DNA of 64,000 nucleotides from NCBI GenBank assembly GCA_045545095.1, contig JAZQAG010000030.1, positions 6,257 through 70,256 of the forward strand. The letters run 5' to 3'. The position numbers were made by a program, and so were the translations under genes. The notes under the pieces are model-generated. The model was not told where the DNA came from. It saw nothing but the letters and a program-made list of their open reading frames with translations, and ran no database searches. Shown here one piece after another: positions 51,327 to 59,905 of the stretch. Each line of letters starts with the position of its first letter. Positions within the stretch are counted from its first letter, which is position 1. Source of the DNA: Phocaeicola_A sp045545095. Lineage in GTDB: Bacteria > Bacteroidota > Bacteroidia > Bacteroidales > Bacteroidaceae.

Positions 51327-52490
51327 TTATTTCTCTACGCCGAATTTGAAGATACAACGGCTGTTGTATGTCTGTCCCGGTTCGAGGGTTGCAGTAGGCC
51401 AACCTTCGAGGTTAGACTTGTTGGGAGTGTCGGGGTATTTCTGTGTTTCCAGACAAAGTCCGGTACGTTGGTTATAAACGAAACCTTTCTTGCCAGTTAC
51501 AGTTCCATCCAGGAAGTTTCCGCTGTACACTTGGATACCGGGCTCGTTAGTATAAACTTCTACAAATATGCCAGTAGTGGGGCAGAGGAGTTTGGCAGCC
51601 AAGAGGCTTTCGTCACCGTTTGTATTCAAGCACCAGTTGTGGTCATATCCATTACCGTTCTTCAATTGTTCAAACTCAAAGTTGTCAATCTCTTCACCTA
51701 CAACCTTACCCTGTGTGAAATCCATGGGAGTTCCTGCTACTGGAACGATTTCGCCAGTTGTCATGTAAGTGGAGTCAACGGGAGTGTAGTTGTCAGCATT
51801 TACATAGAGGATATTGTCTGTAATCTGTTTGGTGGGATCTCCTGACAAGTTGAAATAAGAGTGGTTGGTCATGTTAATGACAGTTTTCTTGTCTGTTGTA
51901 GCTTTATAATCAATGTCAATGGCATTGTCAGATGTCAAAGTGTAAGTGACAGTAGCTGTAACATTACCAGGGAAGTTTGCATCGCCATCAGGTGAGTTCA
52001 TCACCAGTACAACAGTGCTGTCGTTAGATTTTGTTCCTTCGTACACTTGGTATTGCCATCCTTCGGGACCTCCGTGCAAGCAGTGGCCAAAGTTGTTTTG
52101 AGGTAATTGGATCTCTTCACCGTCAATCACAATCTTTCCTTGGTTGATACGGTTGGCATAACGGCCGATAGACGCACCAAAGTCTGTCTGATTGTTTTCA
52201 GGCAGATAAGCTCCTATGCTGTCCAATCCGAGTACCACATCTTTCATCTCACCGTTTTTGTCGGGCACCATGATAGATACGATACGTCCACCGAAGTTTG
52301 TGATACAAACCTCCATTCCTGCAGCATTTTTCAACACGTAGAGGTCTGTTTGTTTGCCGTTTACTTCTTTCTTGAAATTCTCAGGGTTCAAGCCTGAAAG
52401 TGTCAACTCTTGCTTGGGCTGCTGAGGAGCGCAAGCCACTAATAATGACAGGGCTAAACCTGTCCCTAAAATACTTTTCATGCACTTCAT
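51327..52490 (-). CDS. Aldose 1-epimerase, lipoprotein form
   Basis: 387 residues, with a lipoprotein signal: MKSILGTGLALSLLVAC gives a lipobox LVAC (the Met at codon 4 is an equally good start). The mature enzyme has the mutarotase blocks HCLHGGPEGWQYQVY, MTNHSYFNLSG and the catalytic Glu in YTNEPGIQVYSGNF. It should interconvert anomers of sugars in the periplasm before uptake by the adjacent symporter. First gene of the arabinose operon (araM position); the related cytoplasmic GalM at 55229 lacks a signal. Confidence 0.9.
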   Translation of the reverse strand: MKCMKSILGTGLALSLLVACAPQQPKQELTLSGLNPENFKKEVNGKQTDLYVLKNAAGMEVCITNFGGRIVSIMVPDKNGEMKDVVLGLDSIGAYLPENNQTDFGASIGRYANRINQGKIVIDGEEIQLPQNNFGHCLHGGPEGWQYQVYEGTKSNDSTVVLVMNSPDGDANFPGNVTATVTYTLTSDNAIDIDYKATTDKKTVINMTNHSYFNLSGDPTKQITDNILYVNADNYTPVDSTYMTTGEIVPVAGTPMDFTQGKVVGEEIDNFEFEQLKNGNGYDHNWCLNTNGDESLLAAKLLCPTTGIFVEVYTNEPGIQVYSGNFLDGTVTGKKGFVYNQRTGLCLETQKYPDTPNKSNLEGWPTATLEPGQTYNSRCIFKFGVEK

Positions 52491-52577
52491 GATTCTTATT
52501 CCTAATAGGTTAAAAAATTAAATTCGAATTTGGGTGTAAAAGTAACACTTATTTTCTTAGCAAGGAACACTTCTTGT

Positions 52578-52591
52578 ATGTTATATAACAT
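52578..52591. promoter_or_regulatory. 14-bp perfect palindrome, AraR operator candidate
   Basis: ATGTTATATAACAT is a perfect palindrome, 88 nt before the first arabinose-operon gene and upstream of the T-rich region where its promoter should be. No second copy was found in the window. Confidence 0.4.
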
Positions 52592-52637
52592 AAAATGGGC
52601 CTATTCATGTTTTTTATATACTGTTTGCGCGCACAAC

Positions 52638-52669
52638 AAAAAAGGTGTGCCTGGAGGACACACCTTTTT
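52638..52669 (-). terminator. Terminator of the galactose operon
   Basis: On the minus strand AAAAAGGTGTG and CACACCTTTTTT form a stem around a short loop (TCCTCCAGG region), with T-run. It lies 25 nt after galK. Confidence 0.85.
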
Positions 52670-52693
52670 GCTATTTATGGTTTTCAATATGGA

Positions 52694-53854
52694 TTAAGCC
52701 AACTTGCGTGAACCGTCACCGATTACTACGTCAATGATGATAGGATCTTTGCCGTATTTTTCTTTATATTTGGTCTTTACGGTTTCTACGAAAGGACCAT
52801 AGAGGGCATCCTCTACGAGGTTGATGGTACATCCTCCGAAACCACCACCCATGATACGTGAACCTGTCACACCGCAATCTTTGGCAATATCATTCAGGTA
52901 GTCAAGCTCTTCGCAGCTTACTTCGTAGTCTTTGCTCAAACCGGCATGAGTTTCATACATCATCTGGCCTACAGTTTCGTAGTCACCCTTCTGGAGAGCG
53001 TCGCAAACGGCCAATACACGGTCTGTTTCACCGATAGCATAAGTGGCACGACGGATATCCTCTTCGCTGCACTCAGCCTTAACCTCTTCCAGCATTTCCC
53101 AAGTACAGTCACGCAAAGTCTCAATGCCATCGTGACGTTTGGCAATAGCGGCTACCACGTTTTCGCAACTCTGGCGACGATCGTTGTAAGGTGAACCTAC
53201 CAATTCGTGCTTTACGCAAGAGTTTACGAGAACCAACTTGTAACCTTGGGGATTCCATGGGAAGTATTCGAATTCTCCGCTACGGCAATCAAGACGCATC
53301 AGATAGCCTGCTTTACCGTGAACAGAAGCAAACTGGTCCATGATACCACACTTACAGCCGAGGTAGTTGTGCTCTGTTGCCTGACCAACTTTGGCCAGAG
53401 TCATCTTGTCAATCTTGTTGTCACCGAACAGGTCGTTGATAGCGAAGGCAAAGCAACTTTCAAGAGCAGCTGATGAAGACATACCTGCACCGAGGGGTAC
53501 GTCACCTGCAAAAGCAGTGTCAAAACCTTCTACGGGTACACCCAACTTCATCATTTCGCGAACAACGCCGAATACATAGCGGAAATGGCTTGCGTTAGGA
53601 CCTTTCTCATCATCGATGTTGAACTCGTCATAGTCCTTCAAGTCGATAGAGTAGGCGCGTACGGTACGTGTTCCGTTAGGCTTGATTTCTGCAATCATAC
53701 CCTGCTGTACAGCACCAGGGAATACGAATCCGCCATTATAATCGGTATGCTCACCAATCAGGTTGATACGACCTGGAGAAGCATAAACTGAACCTTCTGC
53801 ATTGTTGAAGTGCTTTTTGAAGCGACTTCTTACGTCATCAATAGTAAGTCTCAT
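52694..53854 (-). CDS. galK: Galactokinase
   Basis: 386-residue GHMP kinase; it phosphorylates galactose to galactose-1-P. The galactokinase signature GRINLIGEHTDYNGGFVFP, the ATP loop PLGAGMSSSAALE and the third motif SRIMGGGFGGC are all intact. Last gene of galM-transporter-galK. The Leloir partners galT/galE are not in the window. Confidence 0.96.
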   Translation of the reverse strand: MRLTIDDVRSRFKKHFNNAEGSVYASPGRINLIGEHTDYNGGFVFPGAVQQGMIAEIKPNGTRTVRAYSIDLKDYDEFNIDDEKGPNASHFRYVFGVVREMMKLGVPVEGFDTAFAGDVPLGAGMSSSAALESCFAFAINDLFGDNKIDKMTLAKVGQATEHNYLGCKCGIMDQFASVHGKAGYLMRLDCRSGEFEYFPWNPQGYKLVLVNSCVKHELVGSPYNDRRQSCENVVAAIAKRHDGIETLRDCTWEMLEEVKAECSEEDIRRATYAIGETDRVLAVCDALQKGDYETVGQMMYETHAGLSKDYEVSCEELDYLNDIAKDCGVTGSRIMGGGFGGCTINLVEDALYGPFVETVKTKYKEKYGKDPIIIDVVIGDGSRKLA

Positions 53855-53908
53855 ATGTTTTAAATTTAAAAGGTTTGATAATAATAATATTTCATTTATT
53901 TATGTAAA

Positions 53909-53944
53909 GGATGGCGGTAAACCGTTGAGGGTAAACCGCTATCC
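53909..53944 (-). terminator. Hairpin between the sugar transporter and galK
   Basis: GGAT and GCGGT arms pair with ACCGC and ATCC (one internal mismatch), with TTTAC following on the minus strand. Probably a partial terminator or stabilising stem. Confidence 0.45.
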
Positions 53945-53957
53945 CTGTTTTGTTTCA

Positions 53958-55187
53958 TTATTTGCTCAATCCGATTTTAGAACCCTTCCAGCAGAACCAG
54001 AGTACGTAAATGTAGTAGATGAACATCATGGCGATGGCATAACCTACACCGAGGGCAGGATTGTCAACTACGATACCCATGAGCGGAGTCAATGTTGCAG
54101 CACCTACTACACCCAAGTTGATGATACCGGAAGCAGATTTGGTGTGAGGACCAAGTTCTTGGAGACCCAAATTGAATACCAAAGGCCACATTACAGAGTG
54201 GAACAGACCGGCTGCAAGCATGCAATATACTGATGCCATACCTGAAAGCAGGAAGCTGGTTCCTACGCAGATTGCACCACCGGCAATACAGAATGTCAGG
54301 ATAGCGCGTGGTTGGAACTTGCTGAGTACGGCTGCTCCGATGAAACGGCCTACCATCATTCCACCCCAATACATCCAAAGGTATTCTGTTGCAGTTCCGG
54401 GAAGGTTCGGGTCTGCCTTGAAATAAGCGGGAAGCATAGAAGGGATACCAATCTCAAGACCCATGTACATAAAGATACCGAGAGCACCCAACCATACGTG
54501 CGGATATTTGAACACACTGCTCTTATATTCCTTCACTTCACCTGTAGATTCAGCAGCTTGCTCCTCTTCTTTGATTTCAGGAAGTTTCAAGAATACGAGG
54601 ATCACACAGAGCAACAGAGTAAAGATACCTAATCCCAAATATGGGGCAGGTACAGCTGCGGGTGTAGGAATCTGGTTTCCGATAATTACAGAACCGATGA
54701 AAATAGGTGCCAATGTGGTAGCTACAGAGTTGAGTGCTTGTGACAATGTCATGCGGAATGCACCTTTCTCAGGAGCACCAAGTACCATCACGTAAGGGTT
54801 GGCTACGAGTTGCAACATCACGATACCTAATGCAACCACGAACATGCTACCCAAGAAATATGAGTAAACAACTGCTGTGCTGGCTTCAAGGTTAGATGAG
54901 ATGGCAGCCCAATTGATGATGAATCCAAGACCTACAACGGCAAGACCTAAAATAAGGGTCTTCTTGTATCCGATTTTACTCATCATGAATCCGAAGGGGA
55001 TAGACATGATGTAGGCACCGTAGAAGGCTGTGTTTACCAATTGTCCTTGAGTATCACTGAGATTGAATGCTGTTTTGCAGAATTCAATCATTGAATTGTT
55101 CATTGTGGTAACGAAACCTATGAGGAAACATACCGCAATCACAATGATAAGTGCGAACGTGTAGTTCGGTGTTTGTTTTTGACTCAT
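53958..55187 (-). CDS. Sugar MFS transporter (GluP/FucP family)
   Basis: 409 residues with about 12 membrane helices. The N-terminal helix VCFLIGFVTTMNNSMIEFC and the downstream FGFMMSKIGYKKTL loop are marks of the fucose/glucose/galactose:H+ symporter family. Between galM and galK, it most likely takes up galactose or glucose. A second conserved block, RPRAILTFC after helix 7, fits the same family. Confidence 0.9.
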   Translation of the reverse strand: MSQKQTPNYTFALIIVIAVCFLIGFVTTMNNSMIEFCKTAFNLSDTQGQLVNTAFYGAYIMSIPFGFMMSKIGYKKTLILGLAVVGLGFIINWAAISSNLEASTAVVYSYFLGSMFVVALGIVMLQLVANPYVMVLGAPEKGAFRMTLSQALNSVATTLAPIFIGSVIIGNQIPTPAAVPAPYLGLGIFTLLLCVILVFLKLPEIKEEEQAAESTGEVKEYKSSVFKYPHVWLGALGIFMYMGLEIGIPSMLPAYFKADPNLPGTATEYLWMYWGGMMVGRFIGAAVLSKFQPRAILTFCIAGGAICVGTSFLLSGMASVYCMLAAGLFHSVMWPLVFNLGLQELGPHTKSASGIINLGVVGAATLTPLMGIVVDNPALGVGYAIAMMFIYYIYVLWFCWKGSKIGLSK

Positions 55188-55228
55188 TTTGTTTATAGTT
55201 TTAGTGATTAATAAATTCTCCTCTATTG

Positions 55229-56317
55229 TTATTTTTCCACACCGAACTTGTAGATAGTGCGTTGTGTATAAGTTTCACCCGGATTCAATACCACACTGGG
55301 GAAGTGTCCCTTGTTGGGAGTGTCGGGGAAATGCTGTGCTTCGAAGCAGATGGCCGAGCGGGCAGGGAAGGTGGCACCATGTGCGCCTTCGAATCCGTTG
55401 TGCCAGTTTGCTGTATATACCTGAACACCAGGTTCTGTGGTGTAAACTTCCATCACGCGGCCGCTGATAGGTTCTACACATTTGGCAGCAAAGGTCAGTT
55501 CTCCCGGCTCTTTCTTGTTCAGCACGTAGCAGTGGTCATATCCTACACCATAAATCAACTGTTGGAACTTCTCGTCGATACGGCTTCCTACAGTGTGTGG
55601 TGTGCGGAAATCCATCGGTGTACCTTCTACTGGAGCGATTTCACCGGTAGGGATAGACACTTCGTCAACTGGTGTGTACCAGTCGGCATTGATGGTGACG
55701 ATGTTGTTATCTACGGTAGCTGTTGGGTTGGCCAATCCCGAAAGACTGAAAAAGCCGTGGTGTGTCATGTTGACGATTGTCTTCTTGTCTGTGGTACCCT
55801 TGTAGTCAATGATGAGTTCGTTCTCGTCAGTGAATGTGAAGGTTACAGTCATCTGAAGGTTGCCGGGGAATCCCTCTTCACCATCGGCTGACAAGTAGTT
55901 CATCACTACAGTCTGTGCATCTGTCTGTTCGGCATCCCACACACGGGCATGATATCCCGTTGGACCTCCGTGCAGGTGGTTGGGGCCGTTGTTCACAGCC
56001 AGTTGGTATTCCTTGCCGTCGAGGTTGAATTTACCGCCAGCGATACGGTTACCATAGCGGCCAATCAATGTGCTGAGGAAAGGCTCGTGGCTGTTCACTA
56101 CATGATCGATAGAGTCATGTCCTTGTACCACATTGGCATGTTCGCCATTTTTATCAGGCACCATGATACTTAAAAGGGCACCGCCATAATTGGTCAATGC
56201 CACTTCATTGCCACATTTGTTCTTCAAGATGAACAAATCGGTCTTCTTGCCTGCTATCTCTTTTTGGAAATCTTCGCGCTTCAAGCCCGAGAGATTGTTT
56301 TCTACAAAGTATTCCAT
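55229..56317 (-). CDS. galM: Aldose 1-epimerase (galactose mutarotase), cytoplasmic form
   Basis: 362 residues, no signal peptide. Blocks: NHLHGGPTGYHARVW (catalytic His), MTHHGFFSLSG, and catalytic Glu in YTTEPGVQVYTANW. It equilibrates galactose anomers before GalK. It shares the same overall domain with the lipoprotein epimerase at 51327 but the two differ clearly, so they are old paralogues. First gene of the galactose operon, 41 nt before the transporter. Confidence 0.93.
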   Translation of the reverse strand: MEYFVENNLSGLKREDFQKEIAGKKTDLFILKNKCGNEVALTNYGGALLSIMVPDKNGEHANVVQGHDSIDHVVNSHEPFLSTLIGRYGNRIAGGKFNLDGKEYQLAVNNGPNHLHGGPTGYHARVWDAEQTDAQTVVMNYLSADGEEGFPGNLQMTVTFTFTDENELIIDYKGTTDKKTIVNMTHHGFFSLSGLANPTATVDNNIVTINADWYTPVDEVSIPTGEIAPVEGTPMDFRTPHTVGSRIDEKFQQLIYGVGYDHCYVLNKKEPGELTFAAKCVEPISGRVMEVYTTEPGVQVYTANWHNGFEGAHGATFPARSAICFEAQHFPDTPNKGHFPSVVLNPGETYTQRTIYKFGVEK

Positions 56318-56352
56318 GATCGGTTAATTTTATAGGTTTTTGAAATTTCATG

Positions 56353-56384
56353 CAAATAAAATCAAAAACATTGGTATGAGCAAA
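56353..56384 (-). promoter_or_regulatory. Promoter of the galactose operon
   Basis: Minus strand: TTTG (56381-56384), 20-nt spacer, TTTATTTG (56353-56360, one mismatch), about 36 nt before galM. Confidence 0.6.
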
Positions 56385-56438
56385 CGTTTCAATGGAAATT
56401 TGTAACAATTGAGATTATTTTTTCTCTATTTTGCAGTT

Positions 56439-57746
56439 TTATGATATGTTTGGATTCAACTTGTCTTTTTGGCTGAGCAGGTCGGCTACGATGAAACTGC
56501 TTCCGCCTACAAATATCAAATCATCCTCTTCGGCTTCTTCGAGGGCTGCTTTTGTGGCTGTTATCACATTGGTATAGCTTCTTCCTTGTAGGAAGTGTTC
56601 TTTTCCCAATGCTTCCAGTTGTTTTTCATCCAGGGCCCGTTTGACCGATGCTTTGGTGAAATAATAGATGGCATCTTTGGGTAGCATTGCCAGTACACCG
56701 TTTATGTCCTTGTCATTGACCATACCCATCACTATGCGGAGATTTTTGTATGACTGTTGCTCCAGTTGGTTGACAATATAACTTATTCCTCCCACATTGT
56801 GTCCTGTGTCACATATCAGGGTGGGGGATTCGTTCAACTTTTGCCAGCGTCCCATCAGACCTGTCAGAGCACACACGTTGGCAAACCCTTTTCGGACATT
56901 CTCTTCGCTCAGGTTATATCCCAATTTGTTCAGTTGGGCGACAGCCGTCAGTATCGTGTTTGTATTCTTCTCTTGACAGAGACCGCCCAACTCTCCATAT
57001 AGTTCCTTGTAAGGTTTTGTGTTGTAAATCCTTTTGCTATTAATTGTTGATTCTGATGATATTACGAGATTTTCTTCATCTGACAATGTAATTGGTGAAT
57101 TGACATCTTTGGCTTGTTTGATGAAGACAGGACGTGTTTCATCCGTACATTCTCCTATCACTACGGGAACACCTTTTTTGATGATTCCGGCCTTCTCCGA
57201 AGCAATTTGTGACAGAGTGTTTCCTAAGAATTGTGTATGGTCAAAACTGATGTTGGTGATGATGCTCAGGTCGGGTGTAATGATGTTGGTGCAGTCCAAT
57301 CGGCCGCCCAGTCCGACTTCAATGACAGCCACATCCACTTTGCTTTCTGCAAAATAGTTGAAAGCCATAGCCGTTGTCAGTTCAAAGAATGAGGGATGCA
57401 GTGGCTCAAAGAAGCTCCGATGCTCTTCAACGAAACGGATAACATACTCTTGCGGAACCATCTCTCCATTTACTCGTATGCGTTCGCGGAAGTCCACAAG
57501 GTGCGGCGAGGTGTAGAGCCCCACTTTATATCCGGCCGATTGCAGGATGGCTGCGATGGTGTGCGAGCATGACCCTTTTCCGTTTGTTCCTCCCACATGA
57601 ATGGTGTGGAACTTCTTGTGTGGATGTCCAAAATGTTCGTCAAGTTTGTGTGTGTTGCTTAATCCTTCTTTGTAGGCATCACCCCCTACATGTTGGAAAA
57701 GCGGTGCACTGTTGAACAGGTATTCGATGGTTTCTTGGTAAGTCAT
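56439..57746 (-). CDS. folC: Bifunctional dihydrofolate synthase / folylpolyglutamate synthase
   Basis: 435-residue Mur-ligase-like ATPase that adds glutamate to dihydropteroate and then to folates. The P-loop is HVGGTNGKGSCSHTIAAIL; the folate/metal loop SPHLVDFRERI and the C-terminal half with DTGHNVGGISY match FolC. Starts 136 nt after dnaJ, across a long inverted repeat; probably a separate transcript. Confidence 0.93.
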   Translation of the reverse strand: MTYQETIEYLFNSAPLFQHVGGDAYKEGLSNTHKLDEHFGHPHKKFHTIHVGGTNGKGSCSHTIAAILQSAGYKVGLYTSPHLVDFRERIRVNGEMVPQEYVIRFVEEHRSFFEPLHPSFFELTTAMAFNYFAESKVDVAVIEVGLGGRLDCTNIITPDLSIITNISFDHTQFLGNTLSQIASEKAGIIKKGVPVVIGECTDETRPVFIKQAKDVNSPITLSDEENLVISSESTINSKRIYNTKPYKELYGELGGLCQEKNTNTILTAVAQLNKLGYNLSEENVRKGFANVCALTGLMGRWQKLNESPTLICDTGHNVGGISYIVNQLEQQSYKNLRIVMGMVNDKDINGVLAMLPKDAIYYFTKASVKRALDEKQLEALGKEHFLQGRSYTNVITATKAALEEAEEDDLIFVGGSSFIVADLLSQKDKLNPNIS

Positions 57747-57795
57747 ATTTTAGTTGATGAGTTGGTGAGTTGACAAGTCGATGAATTGACAGGGG

Positions 57796-57861
57796 GATAC
57801 AAGTTGACGAGTTAGCAAGGATTTGTGCCGTATGGCCCTTGTCAACTCGTCAACTTGTATC
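57796..57861. terminator. 18-bp hairpin after dnaJ with GCCGYATGGC tip
   Basis: 57796-57813 and 57844-57861 pair perfectly over 18 bp. The arms are built of reiterated GTTGACGAGTT-like words that continue to 57755, and the loop holds GTGCCGTATGGCC (57825-57837), itself able to fold as GCC-GTAT-GGC. Confidence 0.75.
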
Positions 57862-57881
57862 TTGTCAACTTCTTGAAGTTT

Positions 57882-59039
57882 TTATTCAAAGTAGCTCTTG
57901 AATTTTCTGAATATCTTTTCTTTAATACTCGGGTTAGGCGAGAAGTTGTCAGAATTCCGCATCTTCTCAATGGCATTCTTTTCATCTTTGGAGAGAGTTT
58001 CCGGAATATAGACACTGATGTTTACCAGCAAGTCTCCTGTGCCATAACCATTTACGTTTGGCAATCCCTTTCCACGAAGGCGGAGCACCTTTCCGGGTTG
58101 TGTGCCTGGGTCAATCTTCACTTTCACCTTTCCGTCGATAGTGGGAATCTCCACTGTGTCTCCCAGTGCAGCTTTGGGGAAGCTGAGCAGCAGGTTGTAG
58201 ATGAGGTCATCCTCTTGACGGATAAGTTCTTGGTTGGGTTCCTCTTCTATTTGGATGAGCAGGTCACCGGGTACACCGTTTCGTTTGCCGGCATTTCCTT
58301 TTCCTCCCATGGACAGCTGCATACCTTCGGCCACCCCTTTAGGTATTTTCACTTCCACCACCTCTTCGCCATAGACGATACCTTCACCGCTACAGTGCTT
58401 GCACTTGTTCTTGATGATTTTACCTTCACCGTTACATTGCGGGCAGACGCTTTGTGTCTGCATCATGCCGAAGATACTCTGTTGGGTGCGTGTCACACTA
58501 CCGCTACCGTGACAGGTGGGACATGTTTCCGTACCTCCGTCTCCTTCGGCACCGGTTCCATGGCAATGTTCACAGGTGACGTATTTCTTCAGTTTGAATT
58601 TCTTGTCGGCTCCGTTCAAGATTTCTTTCAGGCTAAGGCGTACTTTTACGCGCAAGTCCGAACCTCTGAACCGGCGCTGGCGTTGTTGTCCGCCTCCACC
58701 GAATCCGCTGAAACCGCCAAAACCTCCACGTCCGCCGAACACATCGCCGAACATCGAGAATATGTCATCCATGGACATTCCTTGTCCGTTGAATCCGCCG
58801 AACCCACCGGCACCACTCATTCCTTCGTGGCCGAATTGGTCATATCGTGCGCGTTTCTGTGGATCATGCAGCACATCGTATGCTTCAGCAGCTTCCTTGA
58901 ACTTCTCCTCAGCCTCCTTGTCATCGGGGTTGCGGTCGGGGTGATATTTGATGGCCAGTTTCTTGTATGCCTTCTTTATTTCGTCCTCAGTAGCTGTTTT
59001 GCTCACGCCCAGCACTTCGTAATAATCTCTCTTTGCCAT
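57882..59039 (-). CDS. dnaJ: Chaperone DnaJ (Hsp40)
   Basis: 385 residues with the complete type I layout: J domain (RDYYEVLGVSKTATEDEIKK, HPD present), a Gly/Phe-rich linker about 75-125, the zinc domain with four CxxCxGxG repeats (CEHCHGTG, CPTCHGSG, CPQCNGEG, CKHCSGEG) and two beta-sandwich C-terminal domains. It delivers clients to DnaK and stimulates its ATPase. 22 nt after grpE on the same strand; dnaK is not adjacent. Confidence 0.96.
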   Translation of the reverse strand: MAKRDYYEVLGVSKTATEDEIKKAYKKLAIKYHPDRNPDDKEAEEKFKEAAEAYDVLHDPQKRARYDQFGHEGMSGAGGFGGFNGQGMSMDDIFSMFGDVFGGRGGFGGFSGFGGGGQQRQRRFRGSDLRVKVRLSLKEILNGADKKFKLKKYVTCEHCHGTGAEGDGGTETCPTCHGSGSVTRTQQSIFGMMQTQSVCPQCNGEGKIIKNKCKHCSGEGIVYGEEVVEVKIPKGVAEGMQLSMGGKGNAGKRNGVPGDLLIQIEEEPNQELIRQEDDLIYNLLLSFPKAALGDTVEIPTIDGKVKVKIDPGTQPGKVLRLRGKGLPNVNGYGTGDLLVNISVYIPETLSKDEKNAIEKMRNSDNFSPNPSIKEKIFRKFKSYFE

Positions 59040-59061
59040 ATTCTTTTGAAGTATGATTTTT

Positions 59062-59694
59062 TTATTGTCCCACTACCACTTTCGCATGGCGGATCACTTT
59101 GTCATTCAATTGGTATCCGGTCTGTACACAGTCCAGAATTTTGCCTTTCAGTTCATCTGTTGGTGCGGGCACCAGGGCGATAGCCTCGTGGAAGTCCGTA
59201 TTGAAGTCAGCTTCATGTGTCTCCATCTTTTCCAGCCCTTCCTGTTGCAGTGTCTTCAGGAACTTGTTGTAAATCAGTTCCACACCGTCGCGCAAGGCAG
59301 CTACCTCCTCATTTTCGCTCTTCATGTTCTGCAAAGCACGTTCCAGGTCGTCTATGATGGGCAGAATGGCGGTGATAGCTTTCTCTCCACCGTTTTTAAT
59401 CAGTTCCGCTTTCTCTTTCAATGTACGCTTGCGGTAGTTGTCAAACTCTGCCGCTTGGCGCAGTATCTGGTCCTGTTGGGCTGCTATCTTTTCTTCGTAG
59501 GCAGCCAGTTGCTGTTGCAGTACCTCTTCAGCAGAAAGTTCCTTTTCTGCTTCTTGTACGTTTTCTTCCTCTGCAGCGGGCTGGTTGGTCACAGTCTCCT
59601 CTGGCATTTGTTCATTGATTTCTTCTGGCTGAACCTTTTTTTCTTCTTTTTGATTCATGTTATGATAGTTTCTTTTATGATTCTTCTTTTTCAT
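59062..59694 (-). CDS. grpE: Nucleotide exchange factor GrpE
   Basis: 210 residues; releases ADP from DnaK. A long acidic, Gln/Glu-rich coiled-coil N-terminus leads to the conserved core EFDNYRKRTLKEKAELIKNGG, and the C-terminal beta domain ends with GYQLNDKVIRHAKVVVGQ. The first 12 codons (basic, MKKKNHKRNYHN) are unusual; the ATG at 59658 (MNQKEEKK) may be the real start. The promoter at 59770-59801 fits either. Confidence 0.9.
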   Translation of the reverse strand: MKKKNHKRNYHNMNQKEEKKVQPEEINEQMPEETVTNQPAAEEENVQEAEKELSAEEVLQQQLAAYEEKIAAQQDQILRQAAEFDNYRKRTLKEKAELIKNGGEKAITAILPIIDDLERALQNMKSENEEVAALRDGVELIYNKFLKTLQQEGLEKMETHEADFNTDFHEAIALVPAPTDELKGKILDCVQTGYQLNDKVIRHAKVVVGQ

Positions 59695-59769
59695 CTTTCA
59701 GGGGTGTTTGGGGATCATTTAACCTTCAACAAATTCTTTGCCAAGAATGTTTTTGTGCCAAAACGGGTG

Positions 59770-59801
59770 CAAATTTACTCAATTACTGCCATACTGGCAA
59801 C
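59770..59801 (-). promoter_or_regulatory. Promoter of grpE-dnaJ
   Basis: Minus strand: GTTG (59798-59801, one mismatch), 20-nt spacer, TAAATTTG (59770-59777). No CIRCE-type heat-shock palindrome was seen. Confidence 0.55.
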
Positions 59802-59851
59802 ATCGGCTGACAAGTTTTCCAGTTTCTCTTTCCCTTTTCGTATTTTAGTTG

Positions 59852-59859
59852 TATCTTTG
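59852..59859 (+). promoter_or_regulatory. -7 box of the ABC-F gene
   Basis: TATCTTTG, full consensus, 47 nt before the start at 59906; no clear -33 box. It diverges from the grpE promoter. Confidence 0.5.
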
Positions 59860-59905
59860 CATCGGAATTAGTGTATAATATATAATAAGGTATAAAGAAA
59901 GAAAC

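Noticed and set aside
57825..59183. 452-codon plus-strand frame opposite dnaJ.
   Set aside because: dnaJ is unmistakable on the other strand; the composition (Phe, His, Ser rich) is that of an antisense shadow.
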